Shown piece by piece: positions 11,701 through 23,000 of a DNA stretch of 64,000 bases. Position 1 is the stretch's first letter. The number at the start of each line of letters is the position of its first letter. The notes under the pieces were generated by a model. The model saw nothing but the letters and a program-made list of their open reading frames with translations. It was not told the DNA's origin and ran no database searches. Source of the stretch: Glaciozyma antarctica PI12 (lineage: Eukaryota > Basidiomycota > Microbotryomycetes > Kriegeriales > Camptobasidiaceae); assembly GCA_002917775.1 (NCBI GenBank), contig KZ627161.1:1236467-1300466 (forward strand), given 5' to 3'. The position numbers were made by a program, and so were the translations under genes.

Positions 11701-13814
11701 CCAGATCCTCAAGGCCGAAATCGCGCACGCCAAGATTCCCGAGACGTTCAAGGTTCCTCTCGCTCTCGAGCGGACGGTGCCGACTTGCACGACCTGCCTC
11801 CACGCCATCCTCTCCGGCTCCTGGATGTGCACGCGTTGCGGGCGGGAGAGCTGCACCGCCTGTCGCAAGGAGCTTCTTCGTCTCGAGGTCATCGAGGAGG
11901 CGTATCGCAAGAAGCGAGCTGCCGGAGGGAAGCCGGAGCGACTCTACTCGATGTCGGACGACCAGAAGCGCCGCAAGAAGTGCTGCCAGCCGAAGGGAGA
12001 CGTTATCGCCAAAGTCGCCTCCGGAGCTCCTCTGATGAAGGGCGGTCATCTCGCCTCCAACTTCATCCCTCTTGCTCGAATCCGCGTCGGGGACCTGGAG
12101 AAGCTTCTCGTTGCCGCGACCGAGTGGCACGCTGCGCACCCCGTCGCTCCGTTGACGACTCCGACGACCGCCTCGCCCTACCATTTCGTCCCCGACCCGA
12201 CTTCCACACTCTCCTCCGCCCCCTCGCGTCACTTCCTCAACGTCCCTCTCCAAGCTCTTCAAGCCGACGAGCATCTGTTCCCCTCTCTCTGGAAGCGAGG
12301 CGAGGTCATCGTCGTCGACATCCGCAGCGACAACTTGGCGCTCTTCCAGCTGTGGACGCCGGCGTACTTTGCCGAAAGGTACGGGGAGCAGCCGTGCGAG
12401 TTGCTGGACAACTGGACGCAGGAGACGGAGGACTCGACCGTCGGAGCGTTCTTCGGGCAGTTCGGCATTTCCAAGGCCCAAGGAGACAGCTGCCAGATTC
12501 TCGTGCGTCCTCATTTCGCTCCATTCTTCATTAAACTCATCGGCTTGCGCAGGACTTCCCGGCTTCGGACACGCTTTCGATGGAGATCCCGGATCTTGCG
12601 CGACAGGTACGTCTTCGCTCGCTGTCTCGCTTTTCTTTTTGCACCTATCGACTCTCATCCCCCTTCAGTTCTTCGACATCCTTCCTGGAAAATCCATCGC
12701 GCGTCCCAACGGCGTCCTCAACCTCGCCGCGCACGCCCCGAAGAACACCTTTGGACCCATGGTCGGCCCTCGCGCCTACTTTACCTGGGGAGCCGACGAG
12801 GTGAAGGGCTGCCACGGATCGATGATGCTTCACAGTGCGTCCTCCTCCTCCCCCTTCGTCGTGCGTATGACTGACTCTTGCTTTGCAGCCGTGCGCCGTT
12901 CTTTACACTCCCCATTTCGATGATCGCTTGCTAATGTTCCCCCGAACCGCCTTTTTAGGAGGCCGCCGATGGTGAGTGCTCGCGATGCCGTCTTCGTTCC
13001 AGCTTGTGGCTAACGGTAGCGCGCGCAGTCGTCAACCTCATGGTGTGGGCGGATCCCGACGATGGACGTGCTGCCTGGGACATTTTCCGCGCAGAGGACG
13101 CTGACAAGGTGAGCTCTTTTTCGCGTGTCCCTCTCACGTTCGGTGCTTATTTGCGCGCTTCTCAGCTCCGAGACTACGTGCAGTCTGTGCTCTACCGACG
13201 ATCCAAGACGAAGCAGCGACTGCAGGACTGGCTCAAGACTCAGGACGAGTGCGTGATTTGGCGCTCTGAGTTTCGAGAGTGTCGCTAACGTCCATCCTGA
13301 CTGCAGTCCGTTCCTTCTCAATGCGATCTACATTGACATCCCGATGCGAGCTCGCCTTCTCGAGGAGAAAGGAATCGCGCCTCTGCGAATCTGGCAGCGC
13401 CCTGGCCAGCTCGTGTTCGTTCCGGCGGGGTGAGTCAGCTCCAGCTTCGGTCGCATCGAGTGCTCTAACGCTTTCGCAGATGCCCCTACCAAGTCTGTGC
13501 CTACGAGGATACCATCAGCGTGGCGAGCGACTTCGTCTCCCTCGAGACGCTGGACCGATCTCTCGCAAGTGAGTGCATCGCCTTTCTCGCCCCGCGACCC
13601 TTTGCTGACTACTTCTCCCCAGTCAACGAGCTCTACCGTCGCCAGATCAACCACAAGCCTCTCCAGAAAGCGGACGTCTTGCGCCTCGACAATCAAATCT
13701 ACTTTGGCTGGGTGCGTGCCTCTCTCCCCCTTCGTCTGGCGCTCGCTAACTCGCTCATCGCTCTCCCAGCACTCGGCTGAACGCATTCACGCTTCCGCTC
13801 CAGGCCGTGCGTAG
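8782..13814 (+). CDS. KDM3-type JmjC-domain protein with variant iron site
   Basis: Chromatin protein resembling KDM3/JMJD1 histone H3K9 demethylases. The ATG at 8782 (MATGSSHSQG) starts a long disordered Ser/Pro-rich and then Lys-rich region. An acidic heptad repeat follows (10.54-10.80 kb), then a nuclear-type basic stretch (KKRGRP, about 11.1 kb). A Cys-rich segment (QCFQCMGRQH, about 11.44-11.52 kb) and a KDM3-type zinc finger (TTCLHAILSGSWMCTRCG, about 11.78-11.84 kb) precede the JmjC domain (about 12.1-13.7 kb). The first metal motif reads LHTEAADVVNLMVW and the last PAGCPYQV, so the triad is H-x-E...Y rather than H-x-D/E...H. Splicing is unusual: a GC-AG intron at 11243-11301 and a 2-nt micro-exon at 12889-12890. 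Demethylase activity is doubtful; a structural or heterochromatin-boundary role like S. pombe Epe1 is inferred. It is convergent with NCR1, 75 nt between stops. Confidence 0.88.
10540..10800 (+). repeat. In-frame 21-nt tandem repeat encoding VEEEVQL-like heptads
   Basis: Within the JmjC gene, near-identical 21-nt units of the form GTCGAGGAGGAGGTTCAGCTG repeat head to tail, clearest at about 10630-10770. Flanking copies are degenerate (KPVEEE, KLVEED, RPVEEE) and extend to about 10860. Each unit is seven codons, so copy-number change keeps frame. The product is strongly acidic with hydrophobic residues at fixed heptad positions, which is compatible with a coiled coil. Confidence 0.9.
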
Positions 13815-13889
13815 TACTATGAGCTTTCTCTCGAGTGTAGGATTTGCGTGTGCTTTGAAAATACAACATTCTTGCGATATCGAAACCTT

Positions 13890-16800
13890 TCAGAACCGAT
13901 CTCCATCGCTCTCGTCGTCGTCGTCGTCGTCCGCCACTGCGACGAGAGAGACGTCAGCTTAATCGCGTTAGCTGCGAAGCGAGGGGAAAGCGCACGGAAA
14001 GGTCGTCCCTCGTGCTCGTAGCGAGATCCGACCGTCGATCCGATCCAGCCTGCGTCGTCCGCATCGAGCGCGTAGCCTTGTCCTCCTTGGAAGCTGAGAG
14101 CGACGGGTAGAAAGACGAGGCCGTGCAGAGCGCCGGAGACGATGAGGGCGAGCCACATGCGGAAGAAGTAGACCTGCGCGAACGAAGGAGGTCAGCGAGG
14201 ATTGCTGCGAGGAATGGCGAAAGACTCACCTCGAGAAGCTTCGACCTCGTCAAGGCGAGGACAGAGATGCCGATAAGTTTCGTGAGCGTGATGCCGGAGA
14301 AGACCTTGAGAGCAGTCAGCTCCGAGAGAGGGAGGCGAGCGAGAGAAGTACTGACCGATGATCCTACGTCAACAAGAGCAGTCCAGGCGCGCTCATCCCG
14401 ATCCTTCGCACCAGCAGGATGACTATGCGGTAGTCCACCTCCGGCAGCGCCCATGAACGCCCTCGCGATGTGGGAGGTGAACTCGAGCGAAATGCCGACC
14501 GAGATAACGAGGTTGACGAGTGAGATAGCGTTGAGACTGATCCCCCAAGCGCCCATGACGCCCATTACGCCGACGACGGAGAGGAAGACGGTGAAGACGA
14601 CTACTCCGCCGGTTCGCCAGGAGCCGAGGAGGAGACTTGTGACGAGGAAGACGGAGAGGAGGGCGAGCGTGAGGACTTCGCGCGTCGTGGCGATGATGTG
14701 GGAGTCTGCAGGTCGGCGTCAGGACTGCTCGAGTCAGGAGGCAGGGAGGGATCTCACATTGGTCGAAGAAGACGTAGAAAAGCGAGTACGGGAAGACGTC
14801 GGCTCCAGTTCGCTGGGAGAGATCCTGAGCAACTCGCTGCGCAGCCGCCATTGCGTTGATAAAGTCGGCCTGCGTCTTGAGCGGCGTGTGGTACGTGCGG
14901 AAATGGGAGAGCTTGACCGAAGAGTCGTCCACGCTGAGCGCCGACGAGTAGGCGGCCTTGCCTCCGAGAGGGCAGGCTTCGTCCGTTGGCGAAACGAGCC
15001 ATTGGTTGAGGTACCACATGAAGTCCTCGCCTTCGGGCAGGCCTTCCATCGTGATGTTCCACGCGGGTTCGGCGTCCTCGAAGCAGGGTCGGCAGCGGAA
15101 ATCGGCGTCGTCGGGCGTGCAGAAGACGGACGGATCTGCCTTCTTGACGCGGCAGCAGTCCTCGAGGAGCGGGTTGAGCCACTGGAAGAAGTCGTCGATC
15201 CATACCGCGCTGCTCAAGGCAAATCACGTCAGCTTGAGACGACGTGCTGCAAACTCGATGAACGCACGGAGGCTCAGCGATGAACGACGAATCCGGTCGC
15301 TTCCGTTCCGCCTCGAGAACGTTGGCGAGCGAGAGCTCATCGCAAGTCGAAAAGCGACCGCAAAGGCGCTGCTGATTCGCTCTCGCGGTGACGTTGATAT
15401 CGCGCGAGACAAAGTAGACGGGAGGACCGACGTCGAGGAAGGTGTCGAGGGCGTCGAAGTAGTTGGCGAGGTAGGAGGAGGCGGGGAGAGCGAGTCGTTG
15501 ATCTGCGGTCGAGCGAGTCAGCGAGGTTCTTTCGTGGAAAGTCGAGGAACGCACCTAGACCAAGCTCGATGTGCCGCGCACCGATCCAGGATAGAACGAA
15601 CATCCCTCCGAAGAGCGCGACGACAAAGTACTTGACAGGCTTCTTGAGGAGTGTTGGTGCGTATACGGTACGGATGAACCTGGCGATATAGCCCTCGGTA
15701 ACGGTAGCTCCTAGATCCAGCGACGAAGCTGGCGGAAGCTTGAAGCACGGAAAGCAGTCGATCCTATTCGACTGCGTCCACTCATCAGCCCGCAAGAACG
15801 CCAGAACACCGCGCGAAAGGAGCTCACCTCGACTCGACGAAGATCCACCGCCATGGCACTAACGAAGATGGTGACCTGAAGCAACGCATTGACAACGACC
15901 GCTCCAGCCGCATAGATGGCGAAATTCCGCACCGCCGGCATCCCCACCAGCGCTCCCAGCCCAAACGCCACCGTCTCGCACGACGCACTAAGCAATATCG
16001 ACGGTCCCATCCTCGCCAACGCTCTCGCGACCCGCTCCTCAGCCGAAGGGAGACTATCGACGTCGTCCTCCTCCTGCCCGTCGTCGGCGCCGAAGAGAGG
16101 TCCGTGGCGAGAGGCGGTGGCGTACGCTCTTGCGTTCTGTTGATCGAGTTCGTGAGAGAGGATGAAGACGTTGTCGACTCCTATGGCGAGGACGAGGAAG
16201 GGGATTACTTCGGCGATGATGAGGGTGACTTTGATGCCGAGGGCGGAGAAGAGGGCGACAGAGGTGGAGACGCTCAGGAGGACGATGATGATTCCCCATA
16301 GTCCTGCTCCAGCCATCAAAGTCAGTACGAGCTGCCATTAACGACGACGGGAAGAACGCACCGAGAAGGAACTTGGAATCAACGAGTAGTTGTCGCCTAA
16401 AGTACGCTCCCATCCCCGACGTCGATCCCGCCAACGAAAGCGACACCGACCCCGCTCTCGCTCTCCCCAACCCCTGCCCTCCAAACCTCTTCGGCACCGG
16501 CACCATCCTCGCCAAGCCGACGACCCCCAGGCCCAGAAGTAGGAGTCCTCTCCCGACGCTCTTGACGAGTCCAGCGCCGCTCGAACCGAGGTTGATAGAG
16601 ACGTAGAAGAACATGACGATGTAGCTGAGCGCTACGACGGGTACGTCCGTGTTGGTCGACTTGTTGAGCTCCTCCTCTAGCGAAACGCCCGTCGAGAACG
16701 CGAGCTCGAGTCCGAACTCCTGCCGCGCGACGCCCGACGGCGAAGCGAGTTCGACGAGAAATGCCTGGAGAGTCGATTCCCATTCCTCTGCGCGCGCGAC

Positions 16801-18935
16801 GACGGTAGGGTCGAGCGAGTTCCGCACGACGTACGTGATGACGAGCGCGCGAGCCTGGTCCGCTCGTAGAGGCGTGTTGTCGTCCTTTGCTCGCGCTGGA
16901 AGACCGCCCAGGACGAGTTTGGGGTTCATCAGCATCCCACTTCCCGGAAGACAGGCTGCGGGCGTCGTGGCGCATTCGTTGAGGTTGGTCGCCCACGAGT
17001 CCGAGTTGACGCTTTCGAGGGAGTCGCCGAAGTAGCCCATCATGGATTGGACGACGCAGGCTGAGGCGTCGGAGGGAGGGAGGGGGTCGGTCTGAGGTGA
17101 GAAACAGACGTCGGCGAGGGAGTAGTTGTTCGGGGAGGACTTGAGGTCCCGGATAGACGCTTCGACCGAGGCCCACCATTCGAGTCGCCCCCAGGTGAGG
17201 ACCGGCTCGTCGACGGGTTCCCAGCGATCCGAAACAATCTCGTCGGCGGCCGCCTTCCTCGCTTCCGGTGCGACCGAGACGAAGATTTGCTCGGTGCGGT
17301 AGAACGGCCCAAACGCGTCGTCGAAATCGTTCTTCGCGCGCTCGCTTTCGCTCCCCCTGGCGACCCAAAGCTTGACCGGATCCTTCTCGACCTCGAATCG
17401 CCCCCAACCGAGGTTGACGACGCCGCAGAAGGCGAACCCAGCGGCGAGAGTGAGGTAGGGCCTACTGGCGCAGAAGAGGCCGAGTTTGTAGAACGATGTC
17501 GAGAGGAAGGTGTTGAGAGGGTAGGTACGAGGTTGGAGGAAGGGATTCTCGGTAGGATCGGAGGAGGGGTCGAGGAGGGAGGCGCCGCGGCTGAGTCGGT
17601 GGCGAGAAGTGTCGGGAGAGTTGGAGGAGGTGATGCCGGAGGAACCAGAGGGGGGTCGACGACCTCGTGCGTCTTCTCCGTCGTAGATCTGCGACGTCGA
17701 AGTGGCGCCGACGAGCGAGTTCGTCCCTGACGAAGGCGTGTTCCTCGACGAGAGCACGCCGGCCACGTTCCCAATCGGCGTCGCCGAGTCGTCCAGGTCT
17801 CCAACAAGGAGAGGATCCTCCATAGGGACTCGATCGTACCCACTCCCATCGCGACTACTCCACTGCCAACTTAAGCGATTCTGCCCAGCCGCCAGCGGTC
17901 CGCCAGCCGACTTCTTGCCCTTGCGACTGAGCGCCTCTTGCACCGCGACCCCGAGGACGAAGCCTACGAGAGCGACGGCGTAGATGATGGTGAGGGCGAA
18001 GGAGAAGCACGACATCTTGCCGACTTTGCATTTGTGCGCTGCGAGTTCGGCGGGGGAGGCGATGGGAGGGAGGGAGGCGCAGACGGAGGGGCAGTCGGGG
18101 CAGGCGCATCGTGCGTTGAGCTCGGGCGAGGAGCAAGAAAGGGGAATGTTGTTGAAGGGGATGATGGTGCTGTTGTCAAAGGAGGGGGAGAGGGCGAGTC
18201 GATCGGGAGGTGGGGCCGAGGGAGGAGGGAAGTTGATTTGAAAGGGGGAGCCGAGAGCTCGTTCCTGGCCCAAGTAGCGCAAGAACGCGAGGTAGTTCTT
18301 CGCTCCTCCTCCTAGGAGGTCCATCGCGAACCCATTCGTCGCGCCAAACTTGACGTCCTTGCAGCTCCCAAAGAACCCCTCTCCAAACTCTTGTCCGATC
18401 TCGACATCGACACTCTTGACCGCCTCCTTGGTCATCCCTCCCGTGGTAAGGTTCTGCGTCTCTGTCACGCTCATGAAGAGGGACTGGTCGGGCGAGCATG
18501 TGAACTCGCAGAAGAAGCGCCTGAAGTTGTTGCGGCACGCTGGGCAGGTGGCGATGAGGGGTTCGGCTTGAGCGAGAGAGGAGGATAGGGTGTCGAGCTG
18601 TCCCTGGTTGCAGCAGGTGGTGGGAGAGAAGGTGGGTCCGCAGACGGAGGCGAGAGTGGAGAGGAAGAGGGGGTCGGATGACTGTGGGGGAGAGAGAGTC
18701 GGACGTGAGCGTCCCTCGTGATTGGCGCGCTCGTTCGAGGACTCGGACTCACCTCTCGAGCTAAAGTGTTATCTGGGCAAGGCAGTTCTCCACCAAAGAA
18801 GCCCTTACGACCACAGCTGCCGTACATCGCGCACCGTCCTGGCTCTCGAATCATCCCCGCGTCTCCGAGAGCGATGGCTGCTCCTGCTGAGAGCGCAAGC
18901 CCTGCGATTAGTCGTCGTCGTAGTCGCAACCGCAT
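13890..18935 (-). CDS. NCR1: Niemann-Pick C1 sterol transporter
   Basis: Multispanning vacuolar (lysosomal) membrane protein that takes sterol from NPC2 and moves it into the membrane. The ATG at 18935 opens a signal peptide (MRLRLRRRLIAGLALSAGAA) and the Cys-rich N-terminal sterol-binding domain (GRCAMYGSCG, CPACRNNFRRFFCEFTCS). Luminal loops and the sterol-sensing domain follow (LAIGVDNVFILSHE, about 16.2 kb), then the second RND half (SVGISLEFTSHIARAF, about 14.5 kb). I place the stop at 13890-13892. A typical 59-nt intron (GTGCGC...GCTGACG...GTCGCAG, about 13.93-13.99 kb) joins EGRPF to an acidic tail LADDDDDDESDGDRF. Reading through that intron would instead give a less likely Thr-rich tail ending at 13817. 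Length (about 1,400 residues) fits fungal NPC1. Confidence 0.94.
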
Positions 18936-20073
18936 AGCGATAAAAGGAGCTCGAAGAGTTGGAGCAAGACGAGACTCTCTCTCTCGAGTTTCAAGCTCGC
19001 GCGGTGACGGCTTGCAGGGGACGCGTGAAACTGAACGCGCATCGTGAAATTCAAGTGAATCTTAAAAAAAAAAAAAGTCGAGTAAACAATCGCATTTCAA
19101 GTGCAGATTTACTGCTAACAGGACCTCAGCTTTCACGCACGAGTAGCGACCTTGTGCGGTAAACTCGTTCGATGCAGCAGACAAACTGGAGGAGAGAGGA
19201 ACTCGGGATTCGTCGGATCTCGCAGCGCCTATCTCGGTCCACCTCGCTGCACTCCTACTCTCGCTCCTTTCCTTGGAACAGCAAGTGCTAGATAGTTCAC
19301 CACTAAATTGTATGTGCGACTGTACAACTGATCGAAGGATCCCGTCACAACTCCTCGACGCAAGAGAGAACCGGCAGTGATCCTACCTCGCCGCCGTGTT
19401 CGCCAAGTTTGTCAAGGTCCCCGTTCGATCCATTCGCGCCGTGACTCCTCTACGTCTAATTCTGCTCTCGCACTGAACGCCGTCTGAACAGAAAGCGAGC
19501 CTGGAAAGGCGCTTGGGAAGCGGGAGTCGGAGGTTTGCAAGGAGAACCAGGTGATGGCTTGACTTGAGTCGTGCACGCTCTCGATCCCGAGTATAGCACT
19601 GAACGTGCACGTTCGCGCAAACGAGCAGGACAGGGGAGATCCCTCGCACGCCTCCCTTCTGGAAGAGAGGAGAGAACAGGTGCCACGCCAGCCAAGACTC
19701 GTAGGTACCACTGTACAGCACTGGACGGACTCAGTAGAGAGCTGCTTCTGTACTGTGGACACTCTCGATTAATACAAAGAGGAAAGAGGAACTTGATCGC
19801 CAAGAGTCAAAAGTTGAAAAAGTCGCCCACAAGTGAAAGGCGTGTGCTGAGCGGTTGGCCCCCCTGGCCCTTTGAGTGATGCAGTTGGGTTCTCAGCTTG
19901 TTCTCCTTCTTTTTTCCTCTCCTCATACTATATGCTCCGCTAGACCCTCCAGTAGACCAACAGGGCACACTTCCTGCACACTAAAGTCGTTAAAAAGAGC
20001 TCAACCACCGAAGCAGGAACGCCAAACCCCCGCGACTTTACTCCTTCGACTCAGCAGCTCCTCCCAAAAAAAT
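18936..20073. other. Intergenic promoter region between NCR1 and URA2
   Basis: About 1.1 kb between two divergent start codons, the longest non-coding stretch in the first third of the window. It contains a run of about 12 A (about 19062-19074), AT-richer than its surroundings, and a pyrimidine-rich leader just before the URA2 ATG. The short open frames on both strands (19.4-19.9 kb) have no recognisable domain or splice partner. I found no tRNA-like cloverleaf. Confidence 0.6.
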
Positions 20074-23000
20074 ATGCCGTCGTCGACCATGCTCCCAGCT
20101 CTCCCTACGATCATCCCCGTCGAGGCTAGGCCTGCCTCGCCCTCCGCCACGCGCTCGCCTTCGCGCTTCGGCCAGCCAGGAGGCCTCCCAACTCCCCCCG
20201 TCACCTACCCCCCGTCCTCCGAGCTCGACGCGCTCTACCCTGGACCGGACGCCCACGCTGGAGAGGAGCGAGGCAAGGGAGCTGTGCCCCAGGGTGGAGT
20301 CGCGAGAAACGGAAAGATGCTGCTTGAGCTCGTCGACGGCACGGCGTACGAAGGCTACGCGTTTGGCGCGGACAAGAACATCTCTGGCGAGTGTGTCTTC
20401 CAGACGGGTACGTTGAACTTTTTGTGTGCGAGGAGCTGGGGAAACAGGAGCTAACGGGACTTCCGCGCAGGCATGGTCGGCTACCCCGAGTCCCTCACCG
20501 ACCCCTCGTACGCTGGACAAATCCTCGTCCTCACCTTCCCCCTCGTCGGTTCCTACGGAGTCCCCAAGAGGCCTACTCCCGGCAGCACCACCCTCCCTCT
20601 CGAGTTCGAGTCGGCCAAGATCCACGTCGCGGGTCTCATCGTCAACTCGTACTCTGGCGCAGGCGAGGACTTTTCGAACCACCTCGCCGAGTCCGGCCTG
20701 GGACAGTGGCTCAAGGAGGAGGGGATCCCGGCCATCTACGGAATCGACACGCGCGACCTCACGAAGAAGTTGCGCGAGAGAGGAAGCACGGTCGGGCGCT
20801 TGACGAGGAGGAAGGAGTCGGCTTCGGCCTCGTCGACGAGCGGCAAATGGCGCGACGCGTACGAGATGCTCGACTTCCATGATCCCAACGGCGACAACCT
20901 CGTCGCGGCCGTCTCGAGGACCACCCCCATCCTCTACAAGCCCGAAGGAACGACGGCAACCCTAGCCGGACCCGAGCGGACGCCCTCTTCGCGTCCTCTG
21001 CGTCGACGTCGGAATGAAGTACAACCAGATCCGATGCTTCGTCAACCGCGGCGTCGAGATCAAGGTCGTCCCTTGGGACTACGACTACCTCCTCGCGACC
21101 GAGGAGCCCTTCGATGGGCTCTTCATCTCCAACGGTCCCGGTGACCCCGCCACCCTCACCTCGACCACCGAACGCCTCTCCGCCGCCATCTCCCTCGCCA
21201 CCTTCCCCATCTTCGGTATCTGCCTCGGTCACCAGCTCCTCGCCCGCGCCGCCGGCGCCAGCACGCTCAAGCTCAAGTACGGCAACCGCGGCGCCAACAT
21301 CCCTTGCACCTCCCTCCTCTCCGGCCGCTGCTACATCACCTCCCAGAACCACGGATACGCCGTCGACGTCGCGACCCTCCAGGACGGATGGAAGGAGCTT
21401 TTCGTCAACGCCAACGATGGCTCGAACGAGGGCATCTACTCGACCACCCACCCTTTCTTCTCCGTCCAGTTCCACCCCGAATCCGCCCCCGGTCCTCGCG
21501 ACACCGAGTTCCTCTTCGACGTCTTCATCGGATCGATCCAGAAGGCGCTCGCGAACCCTGGCCAGAAGCTCGGCCCTATCGACATGCCTGGAGGAACCGC
21601 CGCTGAAAACGCTGCGAAGCACCCTCGCGTCGACGTCAAGAAGGTCCTCGTGCTCGGAAGTGGAGGACTCAGTATCGGTCAGGCGGGAGAGTTCGACTAC
21701 TCGGGAAGTCAGGCGATCAAGGCGCTCAAGGAGGAGGGAATCTACACCGTTCTCATCAACCGTGCGCTTCTCTCTCTCCTTTTCCTTCGTCGAGCCGGAG
21801 CTGATCTGCTTCTCTCCGCTAGCCAACATCGCTACGATCCAGACGAGCAAGGGGTGCGTTCTCATTGTCTTTCTGCTCTCGCTGCTCCCCCAGCTGACGT
21901 CCGCTCGTCCAGTCTCGCCGACAAGGTCTACTTCCTCCCCGTCACCGCCGAGTTCGTTCGCAAGGTCATCGAGCACGAGCGCCCCGACGGAATCTACGTT
22001 ACCTTCGGAGGCCAGACGGCGCTCTCGGTCGGCATCAAGCTCAAGGACGAGTTCGCCGGCATGGGCGTCAAGGTCCTCGGTACTCCCATCGAGACGATCA
22101 TCACGACCGAGGACCGCGAGCTCTTCGCTCAGTCGATGGAGAGCATCGGCGAAAAGTGCGCCGAGTCGGCTTCGGCTACGACTATCGAGCAGTGCGTCGC
22201 GGCCGCTACCTCCATTGGCTACCCCGTCATCGTTCGCGCTGCGTTCGCGCTCGGAGGACTGGGCAGTGGGTTCGCTTACAGCGAGCCTGAGCTCGTCGAG
22301 CTCTGCACCAAGGCGTTCGCGACCAGTTCGCAGGTCCTCGTCGAGAAGAGTATGAAGGGATGGAAGGAGATCGAGTACGAGGTCGTTCGCGATTGCAGGG
22401 ACAACTGCATCACCGTTTGCAACATGGAGGTAAGTTGCGATGGTTCCTCGCCTTTCGGAGCGCTTGCTGATGAGCTCTCTCGCGCAGAACTTTGACCCTC
22501 TCGGAATCCACACCGGAGACTCGATCGTCGTCGCCCCCTCGCAGACTCTCTCCGATTCCGACTACAACATGCTTCGCACGACCGCCGTCAACGTCATTCG
22601 TCACCTCGGCGTCGTTGGAGAGTGCAACATTCAGTACGCGCTCAACCCGCACTCGCAGGAGTACTGCATCATCGAGGTACGCTCACTCTCTCCTCCTCAC
22701 CGTGCCCGCGCTGACAACCTCTCTTCGCTCAGGTCAACGCCCGACTTTCGCGCTCCTCCGCCCTCGCCTCCAAGGCTACCGGCTACCCCCTCGCCTTCAT
22801 CGCCGCCAAGCTCGGTCTCAACATCCCCCTCAACGAGATCCGCAACTCGGTCACCAAGAAGACGACGGCGTGCTTCGAGCCCAGTCTCGACTATGTCGTC
22901 GTCAAGATCCCTCGCTGGGATCTCAAGAAGTTCACTCGCGTCTCGACCGCGCTCAGCAGCGCGATGAAGAGTGTTGGAGAAGTCATGGCGATCGGAAAGA

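Noticed and set aside
11477-12658. 393-codon minus frame across the JmjC zinc-finger region
   Set aside because: It is the complement of the conserved zinc finger and JmjC exons; the product is Arg/Gly/Val-rich without a domain.
19400-19900. Possible tRNA or small RNA gene in the NCR1-URA2 gap
   Set aside because: A GTTCGATCC string near 19420 resembles a T-loop, but no acceptor, D or anticodon stems can be paired around it.
20955-20990. Programmed +1 frameshifting in URA2
   Set aside because: No known slippery heptamer; the MCT1 site shares no motif with it. A surplus base is simpler.
20759-22513. 584-codon open frame antisense to URA2
   Set aside because: It mirrors the sense codons; extreme G/C third-base bias removes stops on the opposite strand. 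Composition is Glu/Asp/Arg/Val/Gly-rich with no domain.
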